From Phytophthora sp. 'mugwort' (Eukaryota; Oomycota; Peronosporomycetes; Peronosporales; Peronosporaceae), in contig JAUCEF010000008.1 of NCBI GenBank assembly GCA_033558025.1, positions 1,922,001-1,986,000 of the forward strand: a DNA stretch of 64,000 bases. Direction: 5' to 3'. Of the stretch, positions 30,047-41,207 are shown one piece after another. The notes beneath the pieces are model-generated. The model was not told the DNA's origin. It worked only from the letters and a program-made list of their open reading frames with translations, and searched no databases. Each line of letters starts with the position of its first letter. The stretch's first letter is position 1. Both the position numbers and the translations under genes were made by a program.

Positions 30047-32890
30047 TTAGTTCTGGTCAGTGGAACTTTCGGTAGTGACCACGGCCGATGACCCAACGGT
30101 TCCTGCACGTTTCCAAGCTTCCATTCGCTTGAACCACGCAGGCGAGATCTCCTTTTCAGCCAAGTCCGAATTCACTACCACATTCTGGCCGACATCACTC
30201 CCGTTCATTCCCCGAGGTACGAATAACTTGGTCGAAATGGTACGTTGGAACGGAAGTGGTGTTGTATGGGTGTTCACTTGGAACGTCGACCCAACAATTA
30301 CGCCATGGCTGCTCCGCATCCAGACAAGCCACGCTGCAACACCAATCTTCGGTAGCGGGACCCACGGCAATACCTCAAACGAATATAAGGGTATGGACGG
30401 CTCAAACAAGAATTCGGCCGGCAATTCTTGAGGCTGGTTGTCTTTCTGAACACACCGCTTTCAAGAACCTGTTCCTGAGGTTATCGGCGCATTTGTTCGG
30501 GGCTTGGAGATATTGGTGCCAAGCCTTTCGGGCATTTTGAACGAGAGACGGATCACCGCTGAGCCCTCCTACCGACGGCTCCATCGCAGTTTCGACAGCG
30601 AAATTTGGAATTCAATGGCTATGCACCCACAACGCAATTCCCACGTCAACCTTTTCCGAGTTTTTGCATTTGCGACCGTGAGCTTGATGCTAAAGTTTGA
30701 CGGTACAGGTAACTTTAGTTCCACGAATCGAGATGTGCACATCCGGCATAAATGGCGTCACGTCGAACAAACACGCGTGGTCAGGGAGCTTCTTATTAAA
30801 AACTTGATACGGTTGCTGGGGTTCTTCCAATCAGCGAATGCCTTGATCCCCTCGACCGAAACTTTAGTGACGAGATCTCCCGGGATAGGAAGTGGAGTGG
30901 GGAAATTAAAGATACGAAACCATTACGTCTGAGCTGCCGAAGTCTAAAACCCAGGTTCAGTGAACAACTTGGCAAATCCCAAAGCCTTGTACGAGGGATG
31001 TGCCAATGGCTGCCAATCGCTAACCTTGGGTGGAAGCTTCTTCGCGAAGGTGACGTTGTCAGGATCAGGTCTGAGAGCTGCCATCATATGATCCAATATC
31101 GTGACATGTGGGCTTACAGCCTTACCACTGAGAGTTGGTGATCTGGGATCCAGTGCAGACATGGGAACTGGAGCATAAACCGAGCGAGAATTCACCGCAG
31201 CCCATTCGGCAGCGCGATCTCGTCGCGCATCGGCACGTTGCTCGAAAGCTTCCAGCGGCTGTCGACACACCGTTTTCCTTCTGTTCTTCATCCACTACAG
31301 GGTCAGCAGATCGAGGGGGTGTAGAATCCACGTGAACCACTGGAGGCGAACTCGGACCGAAAAGGAAGTCGCTGCTGACGGTTTCTTGAGCGATAACACG
31401 CGCCGAGAATTAACGTGAACGGGTAGCAGCGGAACTCTGAGGGCGTCGAGGAGTGGTCGTACTTGGAAGTGTTGGAGAGACTCCAGTATCGGGATCCATA
31501 CTCCGATTATTGTCCCTGATTGGCGACAGATCACGCTTGGTCTGCAGCGACATTTCCTTTGTCCGTAAGATAATGCTAGATGCTGATCCGCTTTGTGCAG
31601 ACCGCCAAGTTCTTCTTGAAGAATTCCCAGTCACCCTTGATCTTGCGTCTCACGAATCATGTGAAACATCGGCAGCCTTCAAACGCGCAGTAAGCTTGGC
31701 AGTGATTTTATTCTGCATATCCACGTGAGTCTGGAGAGCGATGAGTGATTGTCGCTAGTAACGCGTTGACTTTCCGAAGCCTTCAAGAGACGAGTGAGCT
31801 CCATGATTTCAGCATTCGCTTGCCCAAGTAACAGCTCAGAAGTCTCGGGTTTCATCTTGGAAGCCATGGCCGAACGTTCAGCCACAGACTTGGCCGCATC
31901 AGCCATCTTGACTTGAGCACGGAGTTTCCCAAGTTTTTCAGCGAGATCTCGCGGATCCGGCGCTGGTTGGTGAATTGCCGCGACGAGATCTGGAATCGAC
32001 TGAGCTGTCTATTTGATGGTCATGGACGTGATCTCCTCGTTGAGGTGGATTCATAATCAACTGCGCGATACACCGAACTGCCTCGGTGAATCGCGCGCCG
32101 AGAACCACAGTTAACCTCTCGGAGGTCTCGTTGACATCCATCAGCAGGCTATGCAGCGCCGTCCCCTGAATAGTAGGCAGGTGCGCCAGGTGCTAGAAGA
32201 ACGAACGAATTTTCGGTGAACAGTTGATGTTGGTTATGCAAGACGAGAAGTAGATTTGACTTACCGGTGGTGGCGGACTAGCATCATGTGACGAGACAAC
32301 GATATCAGAACTGGGCGTAGACGAATGTGCCCTCGGCGTGGCTGTCGCAGCCGACGGTGAGTCGACAGCGATGGAGATGGTCGACGTCTGGGTGAATATT
32401 GGCAAGTCAGATTACATCCAAGTGAATCATCATCATGGTGACGTACCGCGGAGTGACTGTCAAGTCTGGGTGATGGCACAAACCTGGTAGACGAATTTCC
32501 ACCCAGAGCAGGCAAGTTATCACCGGCAGGATACGCTACCGGAACTTCGACTGTGCTCTGAATCAATGGCGATGCAACAACAACAAGCAATCAGCAACAT
32601 GAAAGACACAGAGACCAGCGATGTTACAGCCAAACGTACCGACGATTCGATAGCGCTATCTGGGTTCATACGGGCGGCGATATTACAAGCCTGAGACAGT
32701 TTATCGGAGACCATGAGCGCGGCAACCGATAAGACACCACGATGCTCGCCGGAACTTGGTTCGCGACGCGGTGGGGGTAGTTGTGGTGTAGGGAATGGTC
32801 TGAGAATGTGCCCGCCCTCGTTGCCGCCGTTGGAGACTTGATTGGCATGGCCCCGGGTGAAGGTTGAATGTGCGGCTAAACGCTAATTGG
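30047..32890 (-). pseudogene. Decayed intron-containing minus-strand gene of unknown family
   Basis: Read on the minus strand, this region shows gene-like structure I cannot assign. The 5' part (31938-32890) has four open segments that join in frame across three GT-AG introns (next entry). After TGA at 31938-31940 the coding character goes on in changing frames. 31679-31906 is Ala/Lys/Glu-rich and helical (MADAAKSVAERSAMASKM). 31410-31634 is Ser/Thr-rich. 30944-31291 has LDPRSPTLSGKAVSPHVTIL and PSYKALGFAKLF. The segment near 30800 reads VEGIKAFADWKNPSNRIKFL, and 30047-30424 ends PAWFKRMEAWKRAG. It lies just downstream of gypsy pol in the opposite sense, like the antisense ORFs of some large plant gypsy elements. 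It could also be an unrelated host gene. Confidence 0.5.
31938..32714 (-). CDS. Spliced 5' portion of the minus-strand gene, four exons, 187 codons
   Basis: The model is: exon 32640-32714 from the ATG; intron 32558-32639 (GTACGT...TTCAG); exon 32447-32557; intron 32388-32446 (GTACGT...CCCAG, branch-like CTGAC); exon 32265-32387; intron 32193-32264 (GTAAGT...TCTAG); exon 31938-32192. Every exon is a multiple of three and every intron is phase 0, and the joined frame has no stop until TGA. The frame is also open upstream of this ATG to about 32887, so the true start may be further upstream. The product is Ser/Thr/Pro-rich, then helical (TSERLTVVLGARFTEAVRCI). No known domain is seen. Part of the product may be lost by the premature stop. 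Confidence 0.45.
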
Positions 32891-34082
32891 ATAAATAAGA
32901 CCATGGGCGTGTCTCACAACGGACAGTGTGCACCACATGACATCGGCAACGGATGATGACCACTAGTCCTATCCGGATGATATCCGGACAACCACCTGTC
33001 GAGACTTCGGTGAGCAGTCGCCGAGATTTCGGTGGTTACATAACGGACGAGTTCACATTAAATATTTTGTATGAAGCATAGAAAATGGTAGATTAAGATG
33101 TAAGCGCCTTCGTGCGCAACTAACAGAACAGCTTTTCCTCCCGATCGCACAAGAGTCAAGTCCGGCTGCGGTAAGTGTCCACAGCGTCTGGTCCCGCTTG
33201 ATCGCCAGGATTATGTCTGCCGGTGGACACGGTGGCTAGTGGGAAGCACGTGTTCATCCACCGGCAGCGCCAAAAGACGAAGAAGAAGCGTAGCGAAGCC
33301 GAGTGCCAGGGACGAGTACATCCGACCTAGGAGTGCTAAGGAAAGCCTCCGTCCAACAACAACCTGCCGGAGTCTTGCTCCGGCCCCTCGCTAATGGCTG
33401 AAAAGTCCAGGACCCTTCCTTCTGAGGGCCAGCGAGGTTACAAGAAGTGTGCGATAGCAGCCTAGCCTTTGCTCGTGGCTAGGGCTGTTGGAGAGCTCGG
33501 TTGATCTATCAACGAGTCAAGGCGCACAGAGTCACTTATCAACCCGGTGCTAGGGCAGAGTCAATGCCTTCAGGTCGAAGCTTCGCCCCATATTCGTTGG
33601 GTCCCCGTGGACAAATCGTGTGTTGTGGGTGGGAAGCACTGGCAGAAAAAATTTTGGCGTGTTCCTACACGACACAAATTTGACGGGGCACACAAAACCT
33701 TGCGCACAGGAAGTGTGACTTCTGGAGAGTATACAAGCTCTGAGTGAACGGCTCACCATTCTGAAGAGTGACTTGGCACTCTTCATGTAACCCTGTTACA
33801 CTACCGAAGTCGAAGGCGTAGGTAGCTCCATTTCTAACCTAACACGGAGAGTAGTGGAGCGAGCCCTGCAAGCGGAGCGGGGCGTTTTCTACCGGAAGGT
33901 AGCGTAGTAGATTTATTAGTAGTGGAGCGAGCTCTTGAGCGAGCGAAACGGGCACAATCTTTTACTACCGCTGTGTAGCGGCGGCGCGTAGCTACTCCCT
34001 ATAATAAATGTACTACTAGTAGGATCGATATTGAAAATGCGTAGAGGCTTCGCGTTTTACATTACGGTACAAACTCTTGCGC
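32891..34082. other. Intergenic, no gene seen; hairpins and short repeats
   Basis: No supported coding region. Local hairpins include CCGGAGTCTTGCTCCGG (33367-33383). At 33784-33799 TGTAACCCTGTTACA resembles the terminal TGTAACCCCGTTACA at about 57311, perhaps a gypsy LTR end. From 33849 to 33935 the string AGTAGTGGAGCGAGC occurs twice. Further short inverted repeats (CTACCGGAAGGTAG) precede the annexin 3' end. Confidence 0.4.
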
Positions 34083-35072
34083 TTAGTGGGTCGGAGAGTC
34101 GAAAACGGCTAATACGAGCTTGCCGTAATCTCCGCTAACTTCACCCTGGATCCGGTCACGCAGCTCTTTACCATACATTTTCTTGTAAACGGGTCGGACG
34201 TCGTGCAGAACCACATGGTAGCGCACGAGCGCCGCGCTCAGCGCCTTCTCGTCCGTGCCGAAGCCCTTCATCGTGTTCTCGAACAGATCCGAAAGCAGCT
34301 CGAGAGGCTCCAGCACCATGCGCACCAGAAACAACAGTCCGTCCTTGGCGTCACCACCGAACTCCTTTTTCACCGCGTGAACGATCCCGTGCTTGTGCTT
34401 CTTCTCGTAGAAGGCGTTGATGGCGCGCAAGTGCTGGGGTGGGGTGGTCACCAGTATGTTGATGAACTCGTGCTCCTTGGTTCCCATATGTCCCTCACCG
34501 GCCTTGTATAGAGCGTCGGCGTCTTTCTCCGCCTTCTCTGGGGTGTGGAAGGCCGGGTTGATCTGCTCCTGAGGCGCCTGCAGCGAGGCCAGCACGGCCT
34601 TTTTGAGGTCGCCACTGAGCTCGCTGTCCATAACGGAGCCCAGGTCTTTGCCGTACTTGTCGTAGTATGTCTTCTTGAGGATGCCTATTTCCACGTTGGT
34701 GCGGCCCATGACTATGGGGTAGATAAGCTTCTCTTTGGTGCCCAGTCCTTTGGTGGCCTTGCGGAGGACGGCGGCCTCGGCCTCGGGTAGCGGGCGCGCA
34801 ATGAGCTGCAGCAGGTGCCCGAAGTCGCCAGAAGTCTCGGACTTGAGCACCTTCTTAAGGTCCTTGCCGAATAGCTCTTTGTAGCGCACCGAGATGAGGT
34901 ACCGCTTGTCCGCCGACTTGGTACCCAGTGCAGCGATGAGGCCCTGCTCGTCCGTGCCCAGGCCCTTGCAGGCGTCGTGGATGGCCTGACATGCGTGGTC
35001 AATGTCCGGCACAAAGTTGAGCATGGCGCCATCGTACACGGCATGGTTAGCGGGTGGGTACAGGTTGAGCAT
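34083..35072 (-). CDS. Annexin (four annexin repeats)
   Basis: This encodes a 329-residue annexin, a calcium-dependent phospholipid-binding protein of the cytoplasmic membrane face; oomycete annexins are also reported from wall fractions. Four repeats are visible from their type II calcium loops or equivalents: GLGTDEQ near residue 37, GLGTKEK near 112, HMGTKEHE near 196 and GFGTDEKAL near 272. The third lacks the first Gly of GxGT. Length and repeat number are typical. I chose the ATG at 35072 (MLNLYPPANHAVYDGAM) because annexin homology starts there. The frame is open back to an ATG at 35174, which would add a 34-residue Ser/Thr/Pro-rich leader. No intron is seen. Confidence 0.92.
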   Translation of the reverse strand: MLNLYPPANHAVYDGAMLNFVPDIDHACQAIHDACKGLGTDEQGLIAALGTKSADKRYLISVRYKELFGKDLKKVLKSETSGDFGHLLQLIARPLPEAEAAVLRKATKGLGTKEKLIYPIVMGRTNVEIGILKKTYYDKYGKDLGSVMDSELSGDLKKAVLASLQAPQEQINPAFHTPEKAEKDADALYKAGEGHMGTKEHEFINILVTTPPQHLRAINAFYEKKHKHGIVHAVKKEFGGDAKDGLLFLVRMVLEPLELLSDLFENTMKGFGTDEKALSAALVRYHVVLHDVRPVYKKMYGKELRDRIQGEVSGDYGKLVLAVFDSPTH

Positions 35073-35174
35073 GATGGATGCGGAGTGGCTTAAGGAATTT
35101 GTGCGTGTGCTGAGGGAGGGCGATTGCAAAATGCTTGTTGGCGACGTTGGGGGATCAAGGTCCTTTTCCTTCAC

Positions 35175-35503
35175 TCAAGGATACTTTAGCCACCTGATAT
35201 CTTAGAAGCGTGGAAACTGAATGTTGTGAAAAGTAATTTCTTTACAAGGAGTAGATAGATTTTACAAAGCTACATGTATGACCAACACATTTAATAATCC
35301 TACAAGATTAGTGAATTTACCCACACGCTGTGACATTACTCCTGTCTCAACGATTATCATTCGTCAGTGTAGACGAAACGGCAAAGTACAGTATATCCAG
35401 CCTCAAAGCAGTACATGTTCCAGTACGATGCTGCCAGTATTGCTGGCGCTCGGACAAAATGTTGCATTGGATTTTCACTTATCTAGCTGCGGCTGCCGCC
35501 TCC
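35175..35503. other. Intergenic region between annexin and transporter genes
   Basis: These 329 bp hold the annexin promoter (reading left) and the 3' flank of the transporter gene. The only ORFs here are short and featureless. No core promoter motif is certain. Confidence 0.5.
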
Positions 35504-37129
35504 TTATGCTTGCACCTTGAGCTCGATGACGGGGTCGCCGCTGTCGCTGTCGCTCTCGCTCTGTTTCCTGCTGGTAACCACCGCCTTCGACTTGGCCTTG
35601 GATGCCAGCGACGAGCTGCTGATGCTCGTGGTCGCAGGCACCATGAACAGCAGGAAGATCGGCACGATCTTGGCCACGCTCCGGATGGTCGCAGCTGCAG
35701 CGAGGCCCGCGAAGTTGGTCTTCGATATCTGCAGGTAGTTGCATAGCCACGAGCCACCGTACGAGGCCACAGACCATGAGAAGTTGTAAATGGACATCAG
35801 CAGCGCGAACATGGTGCCCTCGATACCCGGCGGGCAGATCTTGGCGCAGAGCACAAGCGACGGCATATGCTTGAGGCGAGCCACCACGTCCGAGAGGATT
35901 TCGTCTCCGAAGATGAAGAACCGGTCGCCAATGCCGAGTGCCACATTCAGGCGCGACACCAGCACAAACTCGGCTAACGATACGCATGCCGAGGCCAGCT
36001 GGATGCGGAAAAACATTCGGCGGAAGGGCATGTCGCGGAAGTAAGCATTGTAGAGTGCCGTGGTGCCCAGCAGTGTGAAGCTGCCTACCGTAGAGATGAA
36101 ACCCAGGAAGGACTTGGAGAAGCCCAGCTCAGTGGTCTTGAAACTGAACATGGCCTCTCCTACACTGGGCGGCAGCGCATTCGACAGGAAGATCCACAGC
36201 ATAGGGCGCCAGCAAATGGGATCTACCACCACAGACGCCAGAGCACGGCACTGGTCCTGCACGGTTTGGAGGAAGCCGAGATCTCTGTGTGGCACGTACT
36301 TTTCCTCCGGGATCTTTATGGATATAAGCACCACGCACAACGGACCCATCGCCGAGAGGAAAAAGACACCGAGCGGACCGAACGTGTTCAATGCGTAGCC
36401 CGATACTATCGAGCCGAGCACAGAACCGATTGAGAGTGAGATCCACGACAGCGTCTGCAGGTTGCCGGCCATGTCCTCGCGCTCACTGCGAGCTGCTTCC
36501 ACAACCTTTCCATCGATAACCACGTCACAGAATGCAATGCCCAGACTCGCGACCACGAGCGCTACTAGAGCGGTCTCGTAGGTCGTGATGAAGCTTGGCA
36601 TGGAGAGCGCAAAGTAGGCGGCAGCTGAGATGGCGCTGAAGATGAGCAGGTAGGACTTGCGGCGCGTGCCCCAGATGGGGACACTGTCGGACAGCATGCC
36701 ATACAGCGGCTTGACGATCCAAGGGATGGCGGCAGTGGCGCGCAGCGACTCAGACTGCGCCGGGGGTAGCGCCAGCGTCTCGTTCAGGTAATAGCTCGTG
36801 CCCAGCGAGCAGAGTGTGCTGCGGATACCCTGCGTAAAGTAGACGAAGAAAATCTGAAGCAACAGACCGTCGCCGAACTGCAGGCGCATGGCTTTCCACC
36901 AATGAATCACGGCCTGCACGTTGGAGAGCGCTGGTGACGCCTTCTTCTCCTTCTCGGGGGTCGACGCCACTGAGTACACGTCGTCTGCGGTTACGGAGGA
37001 GTTATCGATTGTGCTGGCCGTGCTGGAACTGCTAACCCCACCGCTCTCAATGTCGAAGGATGAGTCCACCTTCTTGTTGCGCCCGCGGATGCCATCGGCG
37101 CCCGGGACCTGCCGTTCTGCATCCGTCAT
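35504..37129 (-). CDS. Folate-biopterin transporter (BT1/FBT family, MFS fold)
   Basis: This is a 541-residue membrane protein. After a hydrophilic Ser/Thr-rich N-terminus (about 1-75) come roughly 11-12 hydrophobic segments. The FBT signature is clear: PWIVKPLYGMLSDSVPIWG then RRKSYLL near residues 136-160, LGIAFCDVVIDGKVVEAAR near 195-215 and CPPGIEGTMFALLMSIYNFS in the C-terminal half. Family members import folates, pterins or in some cases S-adenosylmethionine, and the family is greatly expanded in oomycetes. The substrate cannot be told from sequence. The tail is polar and acidic (SESDSDSGDP). There is no intron or lesion, and the length is normal. It shares orientation with the annexin and channel genes, without evidence of functional linkage. 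Confidence 0.93.
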   Translation of the reverse strand: MTDAERQVPGADGIRGRNKKVDSSFDIESGGVSSSSTASTIDNSSVTADDVYSVASTPEKEKKASPALSNVQAVIHWWKAMRLQFGDGLLLQIFFVYFTQGIRSTLCSLGTSYYLNETLALPPAQSESLRATAAIPWIVKPLYGMLSDSVPIWGTRRKSYLLIFSAISAAAYFALSMPSFITTYETALVALVVASLGIAFCDVVIDGKVVEAARSEREDMAGNLQTLSWISLSIGSVLGSIVSGYALNTFGPLGVFFLSAMGPLCVVLISIKIPEEKYVPHRDLGFLQTVQDQCRALASVVVDPICWRPMLWIFLSNALPPSVGEAMFSFKTTELGFSKSFLGFISTVGSFTLLGTTALYNAYFRDMPFRRMFFRIQLASACVSLAEFVLVSRLNVALGIGDRFFIFGDEILSDVVARLKHMPSLVLCAKICPPGIEGTMFALLMSIYNFSWSVASYGGSWLCNYLQISKTNFAGLAAAATIRSVAKIVPIFLLFMVPATTSISSSSLASKAKSKAVVTSRKQSESDSDSGDPVIELKVQA

Positions 37130-37649
37130 CTTTAGAAATTCAACAGTACTGGTACTAATGTGTGTGCAGAGCCAGCAAAGATTCAGTCAGTTCAATACCG
37201 GTAGTATCGGTCAAAACTGCTGGAAGTGTTGCCGCTGTTTTTACCATGCAATCCGAAAAACAGCATTCATAATACATAGTCGTTGTACAGTACAGGTACA
37301 ACGATTTTCAATCACTGTCTTATATTAATAGTATTAGTTCAATGTACGGTAATCACTTTAAATGAGCTGTCAGGGTTATAACAATACTACCGGTAGTACT
37401 TCATTACTAAAGAAATACTACTACCCTCGATCACCGAAACTTAAAGTGTTGCACGGAGCCTCCATGTTTGTCGTGTACGGCGTCTCCACGCGATGTTGAA
37501 TGTCCCATACATCATGAGGGTAAATTCCCCGTGGTAAGCGACAATCGAAATGTGGTGTATTAAGAAAAGGTTAAGGTCATGTCGATGGTTGTCTTTTGCC
37601 ACAGTATGAGCAAATAATGCTTTTATCATATGTTGCATCTTAAAAGTCA
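37130..37649. other. Intergenic region between transporter and channel genes
   Basis: These 520 bp are AT-rich without a supported gene. It contains short palindromes such as CTACCGGTAGTA near 37387 and GTACAGTACAGGTAC near 37287. It should hold the transporter promoter. Confidence 0.45.
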
Positions 37650-37708
37650 TCACTCAACTCGATTCCATAAATATATTTGCTCATATGCTTTGCCTCTCTG
37701 TGCCCTTG

Positions 37709-39336
37709 TTAGCGATGGTGGTGCCCTGCTCCTACAGTCTGCTGGCCTTCGTGTTGCGTTTTATCGCGTACGGGCCACGAAGCCGGAAACACGGCTGAGA
37801 AGAAAGCGTCCTCGATAATACCAATGCACACCATCAGGACAACGTAGCTAAACAGAATCATGTAGCTATACACGTAGATCTGTCCGATCCACGGAGTGTA
37901 CGCGACGTCGCTAAATGTATCGTGGATTTCATCACCATTCGCTACGGAAAATAGTGTCGTGGCGGTGGCGCTCGCGCTCTGGAACCGAGGCACCTTGGCG
38001 CCGAACATGACCGTTCCGAAAAGCACAAACCCCACAAAAATGGGCAAAACACCGACGAGGAACTGCACCACACGCGGTAAACCGCGCCGCAAGGTGAGCC
38101 CGAGAATGTGAAACCGCGTGTTTACCTGCAAGTACCGCACAAGACTGCCCCACTGCAGCGCACAGCAGGAGGCAAACGCAAAGCAGAGCGTGTCGTTCAA
38201 TGACAATCGGTAAGCGTGGCGCCACGTAGTCAGCAAGCACAACACAGTCACGAAATTGACGGTGAGAGCGAACCAGAACCAAAAATCCTTCGCAACCCCT
38301 TTTTCCAATGCGAGCGTGATCGAATGTTTGCCGACACATTGAGAGTAACCCACATGCTGAGCAGCAATAGTCTTCACATCATCCCACTTTAACGAGAGCT
38401 CGAGCGCCTGCAAAGTCCACAAAAAAATAAAATCATCAGCTAGCTGTTTCCACTTCCTAGCACTAATCCACAGCTCACCTGGTACAGACAAATCACCACC
38501 AGCGTGACCCAATTGAACACGGCACTAGTGTCCAGAAGCACTGGCGGCATGTCCTCCTCCCCTCCTCCATTCTGTCCCCCCTCCAATAGCGGCACATGAA
38601 TGAGATCGTAATTCATCGTCACATCCAAGTGCCCCTGGTTCAGTAGGTCATAGCGCATGACTACCGTCCACTCGTACAGTTTCTTCGCTGCCGCGGCTTC
38701 ATTCTCTTTCTCCTTTCTCTTCATCCCCACCACAAATTTAAGCTCCATGGCGTCCAGTGCGTCGAAGAACTCTCTCGTCTCCTCCTGTCGTGCAGCTTCC
38801 CTACCCATACGCAGGGGCGCCGGCCATTGCTCGCTGGCCGATGCGTTCGTTATGTTGTAGAGCGTGTCTACAGGATCCTCGCCCAAGTCCGAGCGCACCG
38901 TGAGCAGTGGAGGCGGAAGTACCAACAGCTGAGTCTCGTTGCTGTAGACGAGGTACGAGTCCAGCGCCACGTCCGCTAGTTGAAAGTAGTTGTGCACTGC
39001 CCCGTGCAGGTGCTGGCGTGTCTCCTCGATGGTGAAGAGCGCGCCCACCGGCAACGACGAAGTCCGCGCCGCAAATCCCCCAGCGAAGAATTCGTCGTCC
39101 ACGTTGGCCGCGATCTCCTCCTCCACCTCGAGCAGGAAATGGGGCAGCGTCTCGAGCGTCGTCTCGTCCGCCGCGATCTTCTTGGCCACGTCCACGTAAA
39201 AGAGCAAGCGCACCCAGTTGTTAGCCACGGCACGCTGGAATGGGTGTAGCGCGGAGCCCAACTGGGAGCTGCGTGACGTCAACAGTAGCGCCGCACACAC
39301 GTGCAGCACCAGTCGGAGCACCACCCGGTGCTTCAT
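37709..39336 (-). CDS. Mucolipin/polycystin-like TRP cation channel, at least two exons
   Basis: Exon 1 is 38479-39336 (286 codons). A 71-bp intron follows (38408-38478, GTGAGC...TTTGCAG), then exon 2 at 37709-38407, for 518 residues in all. The topology is TRPML/PKD2-like: a hydrophobic N-terminal segment (LRLVLHVCAALLL), a luminal/extracellular loop of about 240 residues, then TM segments near FNWVTLVVICLYQ, FWFWFALTVNFVTVLCLL, LCFAFASCCALQWG, VQFLVGVLPIFVGFVLFG and IYVYSYMILFSYVVLMVC. The pore loop carries LFSVANGDEIHDTF, like the NGDD filter of mucolipins. The cytosolic N-terminus is much shorter than in animal members. A possible second intron (37698-37771, GTACGC, GCTAAC branch, CACAG) would give a different C-terminus ending at 37650. 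Confidence 0.8.
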
Positions 39337-41207
39337 GTTGCTGGATAGTAAAAACTGGTCAATCTATATTATGTTTCGGAGGGAATAGTGGCATCATTTC
39401 ACCTCACTTTGTCACGATTTAATTTGATTATAAATCGATGGAGTAGAGGCAGCAAATTAGTACATTTGTTGTCATGAAAATGCCAAAAACAAATTCAGGC
39501 AAATGAATACATGTATTCTTGTTGCTAGCGAGGACAGTTCCAATAGACGAATCTTTGATTTGCTCGCTCTCCGCTGAGAGAATCAAGCGCCTACATGGGC
39601 GACTCTGGTGCCTGGGTTACTGCTCGCATTGACTTGACCATTCTTCTTAGTACGTGTGCCAGTGTCTCCAAAATTATGTGGCATTATCAATAATTGCCAA
39701 ATTTTCATATTATAATGTATTTCTGTTTCGAGTTGCCCAGGCAATAACTTATTTCGGTGCTACAGCGAGGAAATGCATTATTGCATAATGCACTTGACTT
39801 CTGCTGGCAGTTCCAGATGTTAGCCAAAATAAATAAATGTGAAGATATGACGATTGATGTGTCTGCCCGTCTAAATACGTTATTGTACGGGTTGCCTTAT
39901 ATATTTCGTGGAGTTTCTCCCATATAATAGCAATAGTATTTTAGAAAGCCATAAAACAGGTCTAGTATCGCCTGCCTGCCGGCGAATCGTATAGCTCGTG
40001 CTAAACGTTGCGGTTGTCTTCCCAGGTTCTCGAAGACTTGTGCAATTCAACTCAACGTTAACACCTGTTGGCTCGGTTCACCGCTCCGGAACGTCCACCC
40101 TCGTGTCCGTCCCTACTTTATATTTTCTCACACTCACACTCAACTGTTGCTCTGCCGTCACAGAGACTTCTCGCTTGGTCTACTGTCGCAGAGACTTCTC
40201 GCTTGCTTTACCGTCGCAGAGACTTCTCGCTAACCTCCTATCACACGTACACACTCCGACCAAAACAGTCGACGACACGCCGTGCACACCCTCGTACAAC
40301 CTCAGCTTACGCAATTCTCCAAGCCACTTGGGATTACGCCTCGGGCGCCTACCCTTCACGAACGCAGCCTCACAGCTGACGTGAGAGCCTCAATGCCCCC
40401 TCGCTGGTGATAGTCTCACGTTGATGCACTCTACGCCACGCCGAAGACCGTCTTGCCGACCGTCTGTCCGTCCGTCCTCTCACTCAACTCTCTCCTCTCT
40501 CTCTCCCTCTCGTTCTCTCTCCTCTCATTCTCTCTCCCGTGCGACTCGTACGACTTCTCGAACCCGTGCAATTCGTGTGACTCGTTCCACTCGTTCGCTG
40601 CTCGGATTCGCACACTTACTCGAACCCGTTCGACTCGTGCTTCGTCCAAACCATTTCAACTCGTAGGCTCGTGCTCTACGTTCTCGACGCTGTTTAGACT
40701 CGGAACCTTCGAAGTGTCCCAAGCCCGTCAAATTCTGCTCTGTCGTGTCCTTGGCAAATTCCGTAGTGCCTCGAACTCGCAAATCCTTTAAAACCTCGAC
40801 CTCGGCCCTATCATAGCCGTTCACTGCTCCACTCCGACCGCTCCGTCAAGATCGCAACTCTGCGGCTCTCCGCACTTCTGGCACTTGGATACGGCGGCTA
40901 CTCGCCATCGCCGGATCTTCGCTGCTTTCTAGTTCTCAAAATACGGCAATGTGTACTTCCTACTCGTCCATCGTCTCCTCTTGTTGACTATACCCAACAG
41001 TACTTCGTCGCTGTCCTCATTGTCATCTGTCGGTTGCTCGGCTGCCTGTGCTAACAACCTGTTACAGCCTAAAGCACCGAATTCAGAATTTCTAAACGGC
41101 CTGGTCATGTCAATGGTATATACATTTTCCTCTTCTTACGAAGCTGATCCGAAAAACGGTGAAAGTCACAACTACGGAAGACAGGTGCCCTTACCACCTG
41201 CGGTGGT
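39337..41207. other. Unassigned region, pyrimidine-rich
   Basis: About 1.9 kb without a gene I can support. 39337-39990 is AT-rich. 40000-40940 is strongly pyrimidine-rich on the plus strand, including a CTCTCT tract at 40480-40540 and degenerate ACTCGT/GACTCG units to 40640. An 86-codon frame at 40951-41211 starts with a hydrophobic stretch (YFLLVHRLLLLTI) but matches nothing I know. A decayed element is possible. Confidence 0.4.
40155..40238 (+). repeat. 28-bp minisatellite, three copies
   Basis: Three head-to-tail copies start at 40155, 40183 and 40211, with core GTCGCAGAGACTTCTCGCT. Copies differ at a few positions, mainly at the ends. The 28-bp unit is not a multiple of three. Confidence 0.8.

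Noticed and set aside
30060..30431. Plus-strand 123-codon frame downstream of G1
   Set aside because: The opposite strand (30047-30424) has equal length and better protein character as part of the antisense gene. The plus product has no motif.
35072..35174. 34-residue N-terminal extension of annexin
   Set aside because: Ser/Thr/Pro-rich, no annexin homology; likely 5' leader read in frame, though not excluded.
40430..40830. Arg/Ser/Thr-rich frames in the CT-rich block
   Set aside because: Low-complexity translation on both strands; no gene signal.
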